Part shown: positions 43,522 through 51,851 of the stretch, piece by piece | Position numbering within the stretch: the first letter of the stretch is position 1 | Layout of the letters: every line of letters starts with the position of its first letter | Assembly (NCBI RefSeq): GCF_014196255.1 | Contig: NZ_JACIDH010000002.1 | Coordinates: 124,001-188,000 of the forward strand | Length of the DNA stretch: 64,000 bases | Direction of reading: 5' to 3' | Source of the DNA: Sphingomonas pseudosanguinis | GTDB taxonomy: Bacteria; Pseudomonadota; Alphaproteobacteria; Sphingomonadales; Sphingomonadaceae | Translations under genes and position numbers: made by a program | Notes under the pieces: model-generated | The model's input: the letters and a program-made list of their open reading frames with translations, nothing else | Databases searched by the model: none | Told to the model about the DNA's origin: nothing

Positions 43522-45897
43522 ATGCGGCAGGCGAACAGGCGCGAATGGATGCGCGGCGCAGCGACGGTGGCGATGGTGGGGGCGGTGCCCGTACGGGCGA
43601 TGGCGGCGGGGACGATCCTGCCCGACAAGGCCGAGCCGCTGCCGCTCGCCGCGGTCCGGTTGCGACCGTCCATCTATGCGACGGCGGTGGAAACGAACCG
43701 AGGGTATCTCTACCGGCTGAACCCCGACCGGCTGCTCCATAATTTCCGTCTCTATGCGGGGCTGAAGCCCAAGGCGGCGATCTATGGCGGGTGGGAGAGC
43801 GACACGATCGCAGGGCACACGCTGGGCCATTACATGTCGGCGCTGGTGCTGACTTGGCAGCAGACCGGCGATACCGAGATGCGTCGCCGCGCGGACTATA
43901 TCGTCACCGAACTGGCCGAGGCGCAGGCCAAGCGCGGCACCGGCTATGTCGGCGCGCTGGGGCGCAAGCGGCCTGACGGTACGATCGTCGATGGCGAGGA
44001 AATCTTCCCAGAGATCATGGCCGGCAAGATCAAGTCGGGGGGCTTCGATCTGAACGGCAGCTGGTCGCCGCTCTATACCGTCCACAAGCTGTTCGCCGGC
44101 TTGCTCGACATCCATGGCGGCTGGGGCAACCCGCAGGCGCTCGACGTGGCGGTCAAGCTGGGCGGCTATTTCGCGCGGGTCTTCGCCGCGCTCGATGATG
44201 CGCGGCTGCAGGAGGTGCTGGGCTGCGAATATGGCGGGCTGAACGACAGCTTCGCCGAACTCTATCAGCGGACCGGCGACCGCCAGTGGCTCGCGCTGGC
44301 CGAGCGCATCTATGACAACAAGGTCCTCGACCCGCTCGTCGCGGGCAAGGATCAACTCGCCAACCTCCATGCCAATACGCAGGTGCCCAAGCTGATCGGT
44401 CTGGCGCGTATCCATGAAATCACCGCCAAGCCCGCGCCGGCCGCCGGCGCGGGCTTTTTCTGGGAGACGGTCACCGGGCATCACAGCTATGTGATCGGCG
44501 GCAATGCCGACCGCGAATATTTCTCCGCGCCCGACACCATCGCCCGCCACATCACCGAGCAGACGTGCGAGCATTGCAACACCTATAATATGCTCAAGCT
44601 GACCCGCCATCTCTATGGCTGGCGGCCGGACGGCGCGCTGTTCGACTATTATGAGCGCGCGCATCTGAACCACGTCATGGCCGCGCAGCATCCCGCGCAT
44701 GGCGGCTTCACCTATATGACGCCGCTGATGACCGGCATGGCGCGCGACTTCTCGACCGTGAAGGACGATGCCTTCTGGTGCTGCGTCGGCTCAGGCATGG
44801 AGAGCCATGCCAAGCATGGCGAGTCGATCTTCTGGCAGGGCGGCGAGACGCTGCTCGTCAATCTCTACATTCCTGCCGAAGCGCGGTGGGAAAAGCGCGG
44901 TGCGACCCTGACGCTCGACACCGCCTATCCGATGGAGGGGGCGGCGAAGCTGGCCTTTACCCGGCTGGACCGGGCGGGACGTTTCCCGGTGGCGCTGCGC
45001 GTGCCCGGCTGGGCCCATGGCCAGGCGGCGGTCGAGGTCAATGGCAAACCGGTCACCCCGGTGTTCGAACGCGGCTATGCCGTCATCGATCGCCGGTGGA
45101 AGGCGGGCGACACGGTGGCGATCCGCCTGCCGCTCGACCTGCGGGTCGAGCCGACTCCGGGCGACGACAGCGTCGTGGCGGTGGTGCGCGGGGCGATGGT
45201 GATGGCGGCCGATCTCGGCCCGAGGGAAAAGGATTGGGACTCGCCCGATCCGGCGATGGTCGGCGCCAATCCGCTGACCGCCTTCCGCCCGACCGATCCG
45301 GCGACGGCGCGCTATGTCGCCAGCGGCGTGTTCCGCCCCGCTGACCTGACCTTCGTGCCCTTTTTCAGCCAATATGACCGGCGCAGCGCCGTCTATTTCA
45401 AGCGCTTCACCGAAAGCGGCTGGAAAGCGGAAGAAACCGCGTTCCTGGCGCAGCAGGCGCATGCACGCGACATCGCCGCGCGCTCGGTCGACGTCATGCA
45501 TCTGGGCGAGATGCAACCCGAGCGCGATCATAAGCTTACCTCGGACATCTCCTACCCCGTCTCCTATCGCGGACGTCAGGGGCGTGATGCGCGGTCGGGC
45601 GGCTATTTCGAATTCACCATGGCGGTGAAGCCGGGGCCGCTGGTGTTGCAAGCGATCTATTGGGGCGATGAGCGCAAGCGCGACTTCGACATCCTGGTCG
45701 ACAATGTGAAGATCGCTACACAACGTCTTGATTCCGATAAGCCGGGGCAGTTCTTCGACGTCGAATATCCGCTGCCCGAGGCGCTGACGCGCGGCAAGCA
45801 GAATGTCCGTATCCGCGTCGTGCCGCATGACCGCAGCAGCGCCGGGCCGATCTTCGGTATGCGGCTGTTCACCGCCAAGAAGGGCGTGACCGCATGA
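43522..45897 (+). CDS. GH127 beta-L-arabinofuranosidase family protein
   Basis: A 791-residue exported enzyme with a Tat-like leader (RREWMRGAATVAMVGAVP) and a GH127 (former DUF1680) (alpha/alpha)6 barrel. The zinc-thiolate catalytic site is complete: Glu350 and Cys352 in TCEHCNTYNMLK and the Cys420-Cys421 pair in FWCCVGSGME. Characterised HypBA1 releases L-arabinose from beta-L-arabino-oligosaccharides on hydroxyproline of extensin. Residues about 690-790 match the DUF4986-type C-domain. GGGGAG precedes the ATG at 43522. Its ATGA overlap with the Ldh gene ties sugar removal to an imino-acid enzyme. An intrinsic-terminator-like hairpin lies inside the gene. Confidence 0.9.
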   Translation: MRQANRREWMRGAATVAMVGAVPVRAMAAGTILPDKAEPLPLAAVRLRPSIYATAVETNRGYLYRLNPDRLLHNFRLYAGLKPKAAIYGGWESDTIAGHTLGHYMSALVLTWQQTGDTEMRRRADYIVTELAEAQAKRGTGYVGALGRKRPDGTIVDGEEIFPEIMAGKIKSGGFDLNGSWSPLYTVHKLFAGLLDIHGGWGNPQALDVAVKLGGYFARVFAALDDARLQEVLGCEYGGLNDSFAELYQRTGDRQWLALAERIYDNKVLDPLVAGKDQLANLHANTQVPKLIGLARIHEITAKPAPAAGAGFFWETVTGHHSYVIGGNADREYFSAPDTIARHITEQTCEHCNTYNMLKLTRHLYGWRPDGALFDYYERAHLNHVMAAQHPAHGGFTYMTPLMTGMARDFSTVKDDAFWCCVGSGMESHAKHGESIFWQGGETLLVNLYIPAEARWEKRGATLTLDTAYPMEGAAKLAFTRLDRAGRFPVALRVPGWAHGQAAVEVNGKPVTPVFERGYAVIDRRWKAGDTVAIRLPLDLRVEPTPGDDSVVAVVRGAMVMAADLGPREKDWDSPDPAMVGANPLTAFRPTDPATARYVASGVFRPADLTFVPFFSQYDRRSAVYFKRFTESGWKAEETAFLAQQAHARDIAARSVDVMHLGEMQPERDHKLTSDISYPVSYRGRQGRDARSGGYFEFTMAVKPGPLVLQAIYWGDERKRDFDILVDNVKIATQRLDSDKPGQFFDVEYPLPEALTRGKQNVRIRVVPHDRSSAGPIFGMRLFTAKKGVTA
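44428..44459 (+). terminator. Terminator-like hairpin inside the GH127 gene
   Basis: A perfect 13-base-pair stem AAGCCCGCGCCGG/CCGGCGCGGGCTT with a three-base loop, continuing into TTTTT within the reading frame. It encodes AKPAPAAGAGFF. It has every feature of an intrinsic terminator but lies inside an intact gene, about 910 bases from its start. Confidence 0.55.
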
Positions 45898-46904
45898 GCG
45901 GTGTGGCGATGACGCTGGACGAATTGCGGACGCTGGCGCGCGCCAAGCTGCTCGGCGCGGGACTGGCGCCCGCCCATGCCGAGGCGGTTGCGGAGACGAT
46001 GGTGGCGGGCGAGCGCGACGGCTGCGCGTCGCACGGCATCTATCGGCTGCTCGTCGCGGTCGCTAGCATCAACAAGGGCGTGGTGGTGCCCGATGCGGTG
46101 GCGGTCCTGTCGCACCCTGCCCGCGCGCTGGTGCGAGTGGAGGGTGGGGGTGGCTTCGCGCAGCTCGCCTTTCAGACGGGCAAGCCCGCCCTCATCGAAA
46201 AAGCACGGGCCAACGGTATCGCCGCGCTGGCGCTGAACAATGTCGTTCACTTCGCCGCACTCTGGCCCGAAGTCGAGGAGCTGGCCGACGAAGGCCTCGT
46301 CGCGCTGGCCTTCACGCCCAGCCATGCCTGGGTCGCGCCGTCGGGCGGGGCCGAGCCGGTGTTCGGCACCAACCCCATCGCGTTCGGCTGGCCGCGCCCC
46401 GATGGGCCGCCCTTCGTCTTCGACTTCGCCACCAGCATGGTCGCTCGCGGCGAGATCGAGCTGCATCGCCGCGCCGGCAAGGCCGTGCCCGATGATTGGG
46501 GGGTCGATGCGGATGGTCGGCCGACCACCGATCCCGCCGCGATCCTGTCGGGGGCGATGCGGACGTTCGGCGGGCACAAGGGATCGGCGCTGGCGGCGAT
46601 GGTCGAGCTGCTCGCCGGGCCGCTGATCGGTGATATGACCAGTCGCGAGTCGATCGACCGGGACGCCGGTCGCGGTGGCTCGCCACTGGGAGGCGAGCTG
46701 ATTATCGCGATTGATCCCAAGGGCTTCTTAGGTGATCTTCTCCCCGAACATCAGGCGCGGGCGGAGGCGATGTTCGACGCCATCACGGGGCAGGGGGCGC
46801 GGCTGCCGTCTTCACGCCGCTATGCCGCGCGGGCCAAGTCGCTGGCCGACGGGGTGGTGATCCCTGCCGATCTGCACCGCGACGTCATGGCCCTACAGGG
46901 CTGA
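45894..46904 (+). CDS. Ldh/MDH2 family reductase, delta1-pyrroline/piperideine-2-carboxylate reductase type
   Basis: A 336-residue NAD(P)-dependent enzyme of the malate/L-lactate dehydrogenase 2 fold. GERDGCASHGIYRL has the catalytic His, then NNVVHFAALW, VFGTNPIAFGWPR and FDFATSMVARGEIELHRRAGK, PDDWGVDADGRPTTDP and FGGHKGSALAAMVELLAGPLIGD. These blocks match DpkA-type reductases that turn delta1-pyrroline-2-carboxylate into L-proline, better than ordinary malate dehydrogenases. In the context of GH127 and a DHDPS-family gene this points to hydroxyproline or 3-hydroxyproline use. The start overlaps the GH127 stop (ATGA). Confidence 0.78.
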   Translation: MSGVAMTLDELRTLARAKLLGAGLAPAHAEAVAETMVAGERDGCASHGIYRLLVAVASINKGVVVPDAVAVLSHPARALVRVEGGGGFAQLAFQTGKPALIEKARANGIAALALNNVVHFAALWPEVEELADEGLVALAFTPSHAWVAPSGGAEPVFGTNPIAFGWPRPDGPPFVFDFATSMVARGEIELHRRAGKAVPDDWGVDADGRPTTDPAAILSGAMRTFGGHKGSALAAMVELLAGPLIGDMTSRESIDRDAGRGGSPLGGELIIAIDPKGFLGDLLPEHQARAEAMFDAITGQGARLPSSRRYAARAKSLADGVVIPADLHRDVMALQG

Positions 46905-46919
46905 GCAAGGGGTTTGAGA

Positions 46920-48722
46920 ATGACCAATCACATGACGCGGCTCCTCGCGGGCGTATCGTTGCTGCTGGCACCCGCCCTGGTTGGTGCGGCCCCGCATCCC
47001 GCACAGAAGCGTGCGTCAGCGGCCAGACCTGCAAACAATGCCGACGCCCGCTTCCGCACCCTGTCCGAGGCGGAGTATAAATGGCGGATCGACCAGAATG
47101 CCGCCGATGAGGACAGCGGCAGCGCCGGGTCGAAGCAATTGCCCGATGAGGGGCCACAGGCCCAGGCGGCCCGGCTCGCCCGGTGGGAGGCGACGGCCAA
47201 GGCGCTCGACGGCATCGATCCTGCGACGCTCTCGCCCGATGCCCGCATCGATTACATGGTCTATAAGGGGCAGATCGACGCGCTGCTCGCCGCGCAGCGT
47301 TTTCGCGATTACGAAAAGCCGCTGACCGCGGACACCAGCTTCTGGGGCAATCTGGCGAGCTGGTCGCGGGGCAGCTTCACCCGCGAAAGCCAGTATCGCG
47401 ACTATCTGGCGATGATGCGCGCCATGCCGCGCTATTATGACCAGCAGATCGCCAATATGCGCGCCGGGCTGGCGCGCGGCTTCACGCCGCCCGCGATCAC
47501 GCTGAAGGGGCGCGATATCGGCGTCGCGCAGGTGGTCGATGGCGGGGCCGGCGACGATCAGCCTTTCTACGCGCCGTTCCGCACCATGCCCGCGACGATG
47601 CCGGCCGCCATCGCCGCCGCTCTGCGCGCCGAGGCGAAGGCGGCGATCCGCGACGATGTGCTGCCCGCGCACCGCAAGCTGCTCGCCTTTCTGCGCAACG
47701 ATTATATCCCGCACGCGCAGGTCAGCACGGCGGCCTATGACCTGCCCGACGGCAAGGCCTATTACCGGTCGAAGATCCGCGAATATGTCACCGCCGACAT
47801 GACCCCCGAACAGGTCCATGCGATCGGCCTGTCCGAGATGAAGCGCATCCGCGCGCGCATGGATGGCGTGATGAAGGAGGTGAAGTTCAAGGGCGACTTC
47901 GCCGCCTTCCTGACCTTCCTGCGGACCGATCCGCAATTCTATGCCAAGACGCCGCAGGAGCTGCTCGACCGGGCGGCCTGGTTCGCCAAGAGCTTCGACG
48001 GCATCGCCTCGGACTGGTTCGGCCGCCTGCCGCGCAGTCGCTTCGCGATCAAGCCGGTGCCGGAGGATCTTGCGCCCTTCTATACGGCGGGGCGTGGCGG
48101 CACGGGCATCTATCTGGTCAACACCTATGACCTGCCCTCGCGCTCGCTCTATGCGCTCCCGGCGCTGACCCTGCACGAAAGCGCGCCGGGTCACGCCTTC
48201 CAGATGCCTTTGGCGGCCGAGAACAAGGACCTGCCGGCCTTCCGCCGCGACAGTTACCTGTCGGCGTATGGCGAGGGTTGGGCGCTCTATTGCGAGGCGC
48301 TGGGCGAGGATATGGGCTTCTACAAGACGCCCTATGACCGGTTCGGCATGTTGTCCTATCAGGCTTGGCGCGCCGCGCGGCTGGTGGTCGATACCGGTAT
48401 TCACGCGCTGGGTTGGACGCGCGCGCAGGCGCAGGCCTATCTCCACGACAATACCGCGCTGTCGGATCACGAGATCGAGACCGAGGTCGACCGCTACATC
48501 GCATGGCCGGGCCAGGCGCTGTCCTATTCTATGGGCCAGCTCGCCTTCCAGCGGGCACGGGCCAAGGCGGAGAAGGCGCTGGGTCCGAAATTCAACATCC
48601 GCGCCTGGCACGATGCGATGCTTCAGCTCGGCTATGTCCCGCTGCCGGTGATCGAGGCGCGGACCGATCGCTTCATCGCGCAAGGCGGCAAGGGGCCGTA
48701 TCCCGATGAAGAAGGATCGTGA
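46920..48722 (+). CDS. Secreted DUF885 family metallopeptidase-like protein
   Basis: A 600-residue exported protein with a signal peptide (MTRLLAGVSLLLAPALVGA). The DUF885 domain fills the rest. HESAPGHAFQ (His419, Glu420, His425) and the downstream YGEGWALYCEALGEDMG Glu form a zinc-peptidase-like site. Members are probable peptidases of dipeptide or imino-peptide type; activity here is not shown. AAGGGG lies before the ATG at 46920. It follows the Ldh gene by 15 bases and probably shortens peptides in the periplasm for the permease and imino-acid enzymes encoded next. Confidence 0.82.
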   Translation: MTNHMTRLLAGVSLLLAPALVGAAPHPAQKRASAARPANNADARFRTLSEAEYKWRIDQNAADEDSGSAGSKQLPDEGPQAQAARLARWEATAKALDGIDPATLSPDARIDYMVYKGQIDALLAAQRFRDYEKPLTADTSFWGNLASWSRGSFTRESQYRDYLAMMRAMPRYYDQQIANMRAGLARGFTPPAITLKGRDIGVAQVVDGGAGDDQPFYAPFRTMPATMPAAIAAALRAEAKAAIRDDVLPAHRKLLAFLRNDYIPHAQVSTAAYDLPDGKAYYRSKIREYVTADMTPEQVHAIGLSEMKRIRARMDGVMKEVKFKGDFAAFLTFLRTDPQFYAKTPQELLDRAAWFAKSFDGIASDWFGRLPRSRFAIKPVPEDLAPFYTAGRGGTGIYLVNTYDLPSRSLYALPALTLHESAPGHAFQMPLAAENKDLPAFRRDSYLSAYGEGWALYCEALGEDMGFYKTPYDRFGMLSYQAWRAARLVVDTGIHALGWTRAQAQAYLHDNTALSDHEIETEVDRYIAWPGQALSYSMGQLAFQRARAKAEKALGPKFNIRAWHDAMLQLGYVPLPVIEARTDRFIAQGGKGPYPDEEGS

Positions 48723-48751
48723 TTGACCGCCGGCCGGATCATCGCTAAAAA

Positions 48752-48762
48752 GTATACAGTAT
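48752..48762 (+). promoter_or_regulatory. Candidate GntR/FCD operator before the DHDPS-GntR-permease genes
   Basis: GTATACAGTAT is identical to the 11-mer at 43496-43506 and holds the odd palindrome ATAC-A-GTAT. It lies 25 bases before the GTG of the DHDPS-family gene, which is followed by the GntR gene itself, so negative autoregulation is likely. Confidence 0.62.
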
Positions 48763-48787
48763 CTAAAACTAATCAGGATGACAGATT

Positions 48788-49702
48788 GTGAGCATCGGCT
48801 GGCGTGGCGTATTTCCCGCGGTGACGACCCAGGTGCGGGAGGATCTGTCGATCGATCTTGCCGACACGCAGCGGGTGGTGGACGATCTGGTCAATGACGG
48901 CGTGACCGGCGTCATCGCACTGGGCACCGTGGGTGAGAACAACTCGCTCGACTATGACGAGAAGGTCACCGTGCTGACCGCGATCGTCGAAGCGGTGGCG
49001 GGCCGGGTGCCGGTGATCACCGGTTGCTCGGAATATGACACCCGCCGCGCGGTGCGCTACGCGCAGGCCGCCGAAAAGGCCGGTGCCGATGGCCTGATGC
49101 TGCTGCCGCCGATGGTCTATGTGCCCAAGGCGCATGAGTTGGTGAACCATTTCAAGGGCGTGGCGGACCAGACCGGCCTGCCGATCATGCTCTACAACAA
49201 TCCGCCGGCCTATCGCACGGTCATCGACCAGACGGTGTTGGAAGCGCTGATCGACGTGAAGAACATCGTCGCGGTCAAGGAATCGGCCCCCGACACGCGT
49301 CGCTTCACCGATTTCCGCAACGCGTTCGGCGACCGTTACGTCCTGTTCGCTGGGCTGGACGACGTCGCGCTCGAGGGGCTGTATCTGGGCGCGCAGGGCT
49401 GGGTCTCGGGCCTGACCAACGCCTTCCCGAAGGAGTCGGTCGAGCTGGTCGCGGCGTTCGAGCGTGGCGATCATGCCAAGGCGATGGAAATCTATCGCTG
49501 GTTCATGCCGCTGCTCCACCTCGATGCCGAGCATGACTTGGTCCAGTCGATCAAGCTGGCCGAGCAGGTCATGGGTCGCGGTTCGGAGCGCGTGCTGCCG
49601 CCGCGCTATGTCCTGGAAGGCGAGCGCCGCGCCGAGGTGATCGCGATGGTCGAAAAGGCCGCCGCGACCCGCCCGACGTTGGGCCAGGCCAAGGCCGCCT
49701 GA
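48788..49702 (+). CDS. DHDPS/NAL family lyase; candidate 1-pyrroline-4-hydroxy-2-carboxylate deaminase
   Basis: A 304-residue TIM-barrel Schiff-base enzyme. MLYNNPPAYR holds the catalytic Tyr and IVAVKESAPD the Lys. LGTVGENNSLDYDEK replaces the GTTGE motif of true DapA. Related enzymes deaminate cis-4-hydroxy-delta1-pyrroline-2-carboxylate (LhpC/HypD) to 2-oxoglutarate semialdehyde, or dehydrate 2-keto-3-deoxy-L-arabonate; either fits a locus releasing hydroxyproline and L-arabinose. I favour the first because of the reductase and permease neighbours. The start is GTG at 48788 with AGGA upstream. Its stop is fused to the GntR start (TGATG). Confidence 0.8.
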   Translation: MSIGWRGVFPAVTTQVREDLSIDLADTQRVVDDLVNDGVTGVIALGTVGENNSLDYDEKVTVLTAIVEAVAGRVPVITGCSEYDTRRAVRYAQAAEKAGADGLMLLPPMVYVPKAHELVNHFKGVADQTGLPIMLYNNPPAYRTVIDQTVLEALIDVKNIVAVKESAPDTRRFTDFRNAFGDRYVLFAGLDDVALEGLYLGAQGWVSGLTNAFPKESVELVAAFERGDHAKAMEIYRWFMPLLHLDAEHDLVQSIKLAEQVMGRGSERVLPPRYVLEGERRAEVIAMVEKAAATRPTLGQAKAA

Positions 49703-50412
49703 TGGCGACGACGCTCTCGCCCGCAGCGATCCTGTCCGACGACGGGCGGACGCGGGGCGAGGGCGTCATCCTGGTGCAGACGCTGGCGGATCGCATCTTC
49801 GCCATCGTCCGCGAACGGATCGTCGCCGGCACGCTGCCCGGCGACCGTCCGATCCGCCAGGATGCACTGGCCGCCGAACTGGGGGTCAGCAAGATACCGC
49901 TGCGCGAGGCGCTGGCGCGGTTGGAGCAGGAGGGGCTGCTCCAGAGTGCCGCCAATCGCGGTTACATGGTCGGCGCGATGACGGCGGCGCAGGCCGAAGA
50001 AATCTACGAATTACGCCTGCGACTGGAGCCGGTGGCGGCGGCGCGGGCCGCGCTGCTCGCCGATGACGGGGATCGTGCCACGCTGATCGCCCGGTTCGAG
50101 GCGCTGGATCAGGCGGCGAACAGCGATCTGCCGCGCGTCGCGCTGTGCAACCGGCAATTCCACATGGCGATGATCCGGCCGATCGGCCGGCCGCTGACCA
50201 TCCAGATCATCCGGCAACTGGCGGTGCTCGCCGAGCGCTATGTCGTGGCGCATCTGCAGCCCGCCGGGCGCGATGCCCGCGCGCATCTGGAGCATCGCGA
50301 GCAGCTCGATGCCTTTCTGGCGCGCGACGCCGATCGGCTTCAGGCATTGCTTGACGGCCATATCCGGTCCACGCTGTCGGACCTGAAAGGCGGGTTCGCG
50401 CCCGTCTGTTAA
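49702..50412 (+). CDS. GntR family regulator, FCD type
   Basis: A 236-residue repressor. A winged helix (about residues 25-95: LADRIFAIVRERI, QDALAAELGVSKIPLREALARLEQEGLL) precedes an all-helical FCD ligand domain with EIYELRLRLEPVAAARAAL and HMAMIRPIGRPL, including metal-ligand His positions. The ligand is unknown but is probably an intermediate of this locus. It is translated with the DHDPS gene behind the ATAC-N-GTAT operator. The paralogue at 60239 has nearly the same recognition helix (GVSKIPLREALARLEQEGLL), so the two regulators may read the same site. Confidence 0.9.
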   Translation: MATTLSPAAILSDDGRTRGEGVILVQTLADRIFAIVRERIVAGTLPGDRPIRQDALAAELGVSKIPLREALARLEQEGLLQSAANRGYMVGAMTAAQAEEIYELRLRLEPVAAARAALLADDGDRATLIARFEALDQAANSDLPRVALCNRQFHMAMIRPIGRPLTIQIIRQLAVLAERYVVAHLQPAGRDARAHLEHREQLDAFLARDADRLQALLDGHIRSTLSDLKGGFAPVC

Positions 50413-50447
50413 AGACCATAACCGTTAGGGCGGGGGATTTTCCTTAA

Positions 50448-51851
50448 ATGTTCGGACCTTTCAAACCGCTGGGTAGTGCCACCCAGCATGGCCAGGGACA
50501 GGCGCTCGCCAAGACGCTCAGCTGGCCCCACCTGATCGCGCTGGGGGTCGGTGCGATCGTCGGCACGGGCATCTATACGCTGACCGGTGTCGGTGCCGAG
50601 CGCGCGGGGCCTGCGGTCATCCTGGCCTTCGCGATCGCCGGCGCGGTTTGCGCCTGTGCTGCGCTCGCCTATGCCGAGCTGGCGACGCTGATCCCGGCGG
50701 CGGGCAGCGCCTATACCTTCAGCTATACCGCGCTGGGCGAGACGATCGCCTGGGTCGTCGGATGGAGCCTGATCCTCGAATATTCGCTGGCCTGCTCGAC
50801 CGTCGCGGTCGGCTGGTCGGGATATCTGGTCGGCTGGATACAGGCGGCCGGCGTGCATCTGCCCGCGGCCCTGCTGTCCGGACCGCATGGCGGCGGTATC
50901 ATCAACCTGCCGGCGGTCATCGTCGCGCTGTCGGTGATGGGCATGCTGATCGCGGGCACGCGCGAGAGTGCGACGCTCAACATCATCCTCGTCATCGTCA
51001 AGCTGGTCGCACTGGGGGTCTTCGTCGCCTTCGCGATGCCGGCGTTCAATTCGGATAACCTCCATCCCTTCATGCCCTATGGCTTCGGCGCGCATGAGGT
51101 GGACGGGGCCAAGCGCGGGGTGATGGCGGCCGCCGCGATCGTCTTCTTCGCCTTTTACGGCTTCGACGCGGTGGCGACCTCGGCCGAGGAGGCCAAGAAC
51201 CCCGGGCGCGATCTGACCATCGGCATCGTCGGGTCGATGCTGGTCTGCACGCTGATCTATATGGCGGTCGCCGTCGCCGCGATCGGGGCGCTGCCGTTCC
51301 TGCAACTCGCCAACTCGCCCGAGCCGCTCGCGCTTGTCCTGCGCTCGCTGGGCCAGCCAACCGCCGCGCATCTGATCGCGCTGGCCGCCGTCATCGCGCT
51401 GCCCTCGGTCATCCTCGTGATGATGTACGGCCAGAGCCGCATCTTCTTCACCATGGCGCGCGACGGCCTGTTGCCGCAGTCGCTGGCCGTCGTCAGCAAG
51501 CGCAGCGGCGCGCCGACCCGCATCACGCTGGTCACCGGCATCTCGATTGCGATCGTCGCGGGCATCTTCCGGCTGGACGAGATTGCCGAGCTGGCCAATG
51601 CCGGCACGCTGCTGGCCTTCATCGCGGTCGGCGCCTGTCTGATGGTGCTCCGCCGCAAGGCACCGGACGCCAAGCGGCTGTTCCGTTGCCCGCTGCCCTA
51701 TCTGGTCGGCACGCTGGCGATCCTGGGCTGTCTCTATCTGCTGTTCAGCCTGCCCAGTTCGACGATCGTGCGTTTCGTGATCTGGAACCTGGCCGGCCTG
51801 GCCTTCTACTTCGCCTATGGCCGTCGGCGTAGCGCGCTGGGCACCGCGTAA
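50448..51851 (+). CDS. APC family amino acid permease
   Basis: A 467-residue inner-membrane transporter with about 12 helices. The first one carries GVGAIVGTGIYTLTG, the substrate-binding glycine motif of cationic amino acid type APC transporters. AAIVFFAFYGFDAVATSAEEAKNP is also family typical. No signal peptide. In this operon it is a plausible hydroxyproline/proline importer, though the sequence alone only says amino acid. It follows the GntR gene by 35 bases. The last 37 bases overlap the convergent GGDEF-EAL gene. Confidence 0.88.
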   Translation: MFGPFKPLGSATQHGQGQALAKTLSWPHLIALGVGAIVGTGIYTLTGVGAERAGPAVILAFAIAGAVCACAALAYAELATLIPAAGSAYTFSYTALGETIAWVVGWSLILEYSLACSTVAVGWSGYLVGWIQAAGVHLPAALLSGPHGGGIINLPAVIVALSVMGMLIAGTRESATLNIILVIVKLVALGVFVAFAMPAFNSDNLHPFMPYGFGAHEVDGAKRGVMAAAAIVFFAFYGFDAVATSAEEAKNPGRDLTIGIVGSMLVCTLIYMAVAVAAIGALPFLQLANSPEPLALVLRSLGQPTAAHLIALAAVIALPSVILVMMYGQSRIFFTMARDGLLPQSLAVVSKRSGAPTRITLVTGISIAIVAGIFRLDEIAELANAGTLLAFIAVGACLMVLRRKAPDAKRLFRCPLPYLVGTLAILGCLYLLFSLPSSTIVRFVIWNLAGLAFYFAYGRRRSALGTA

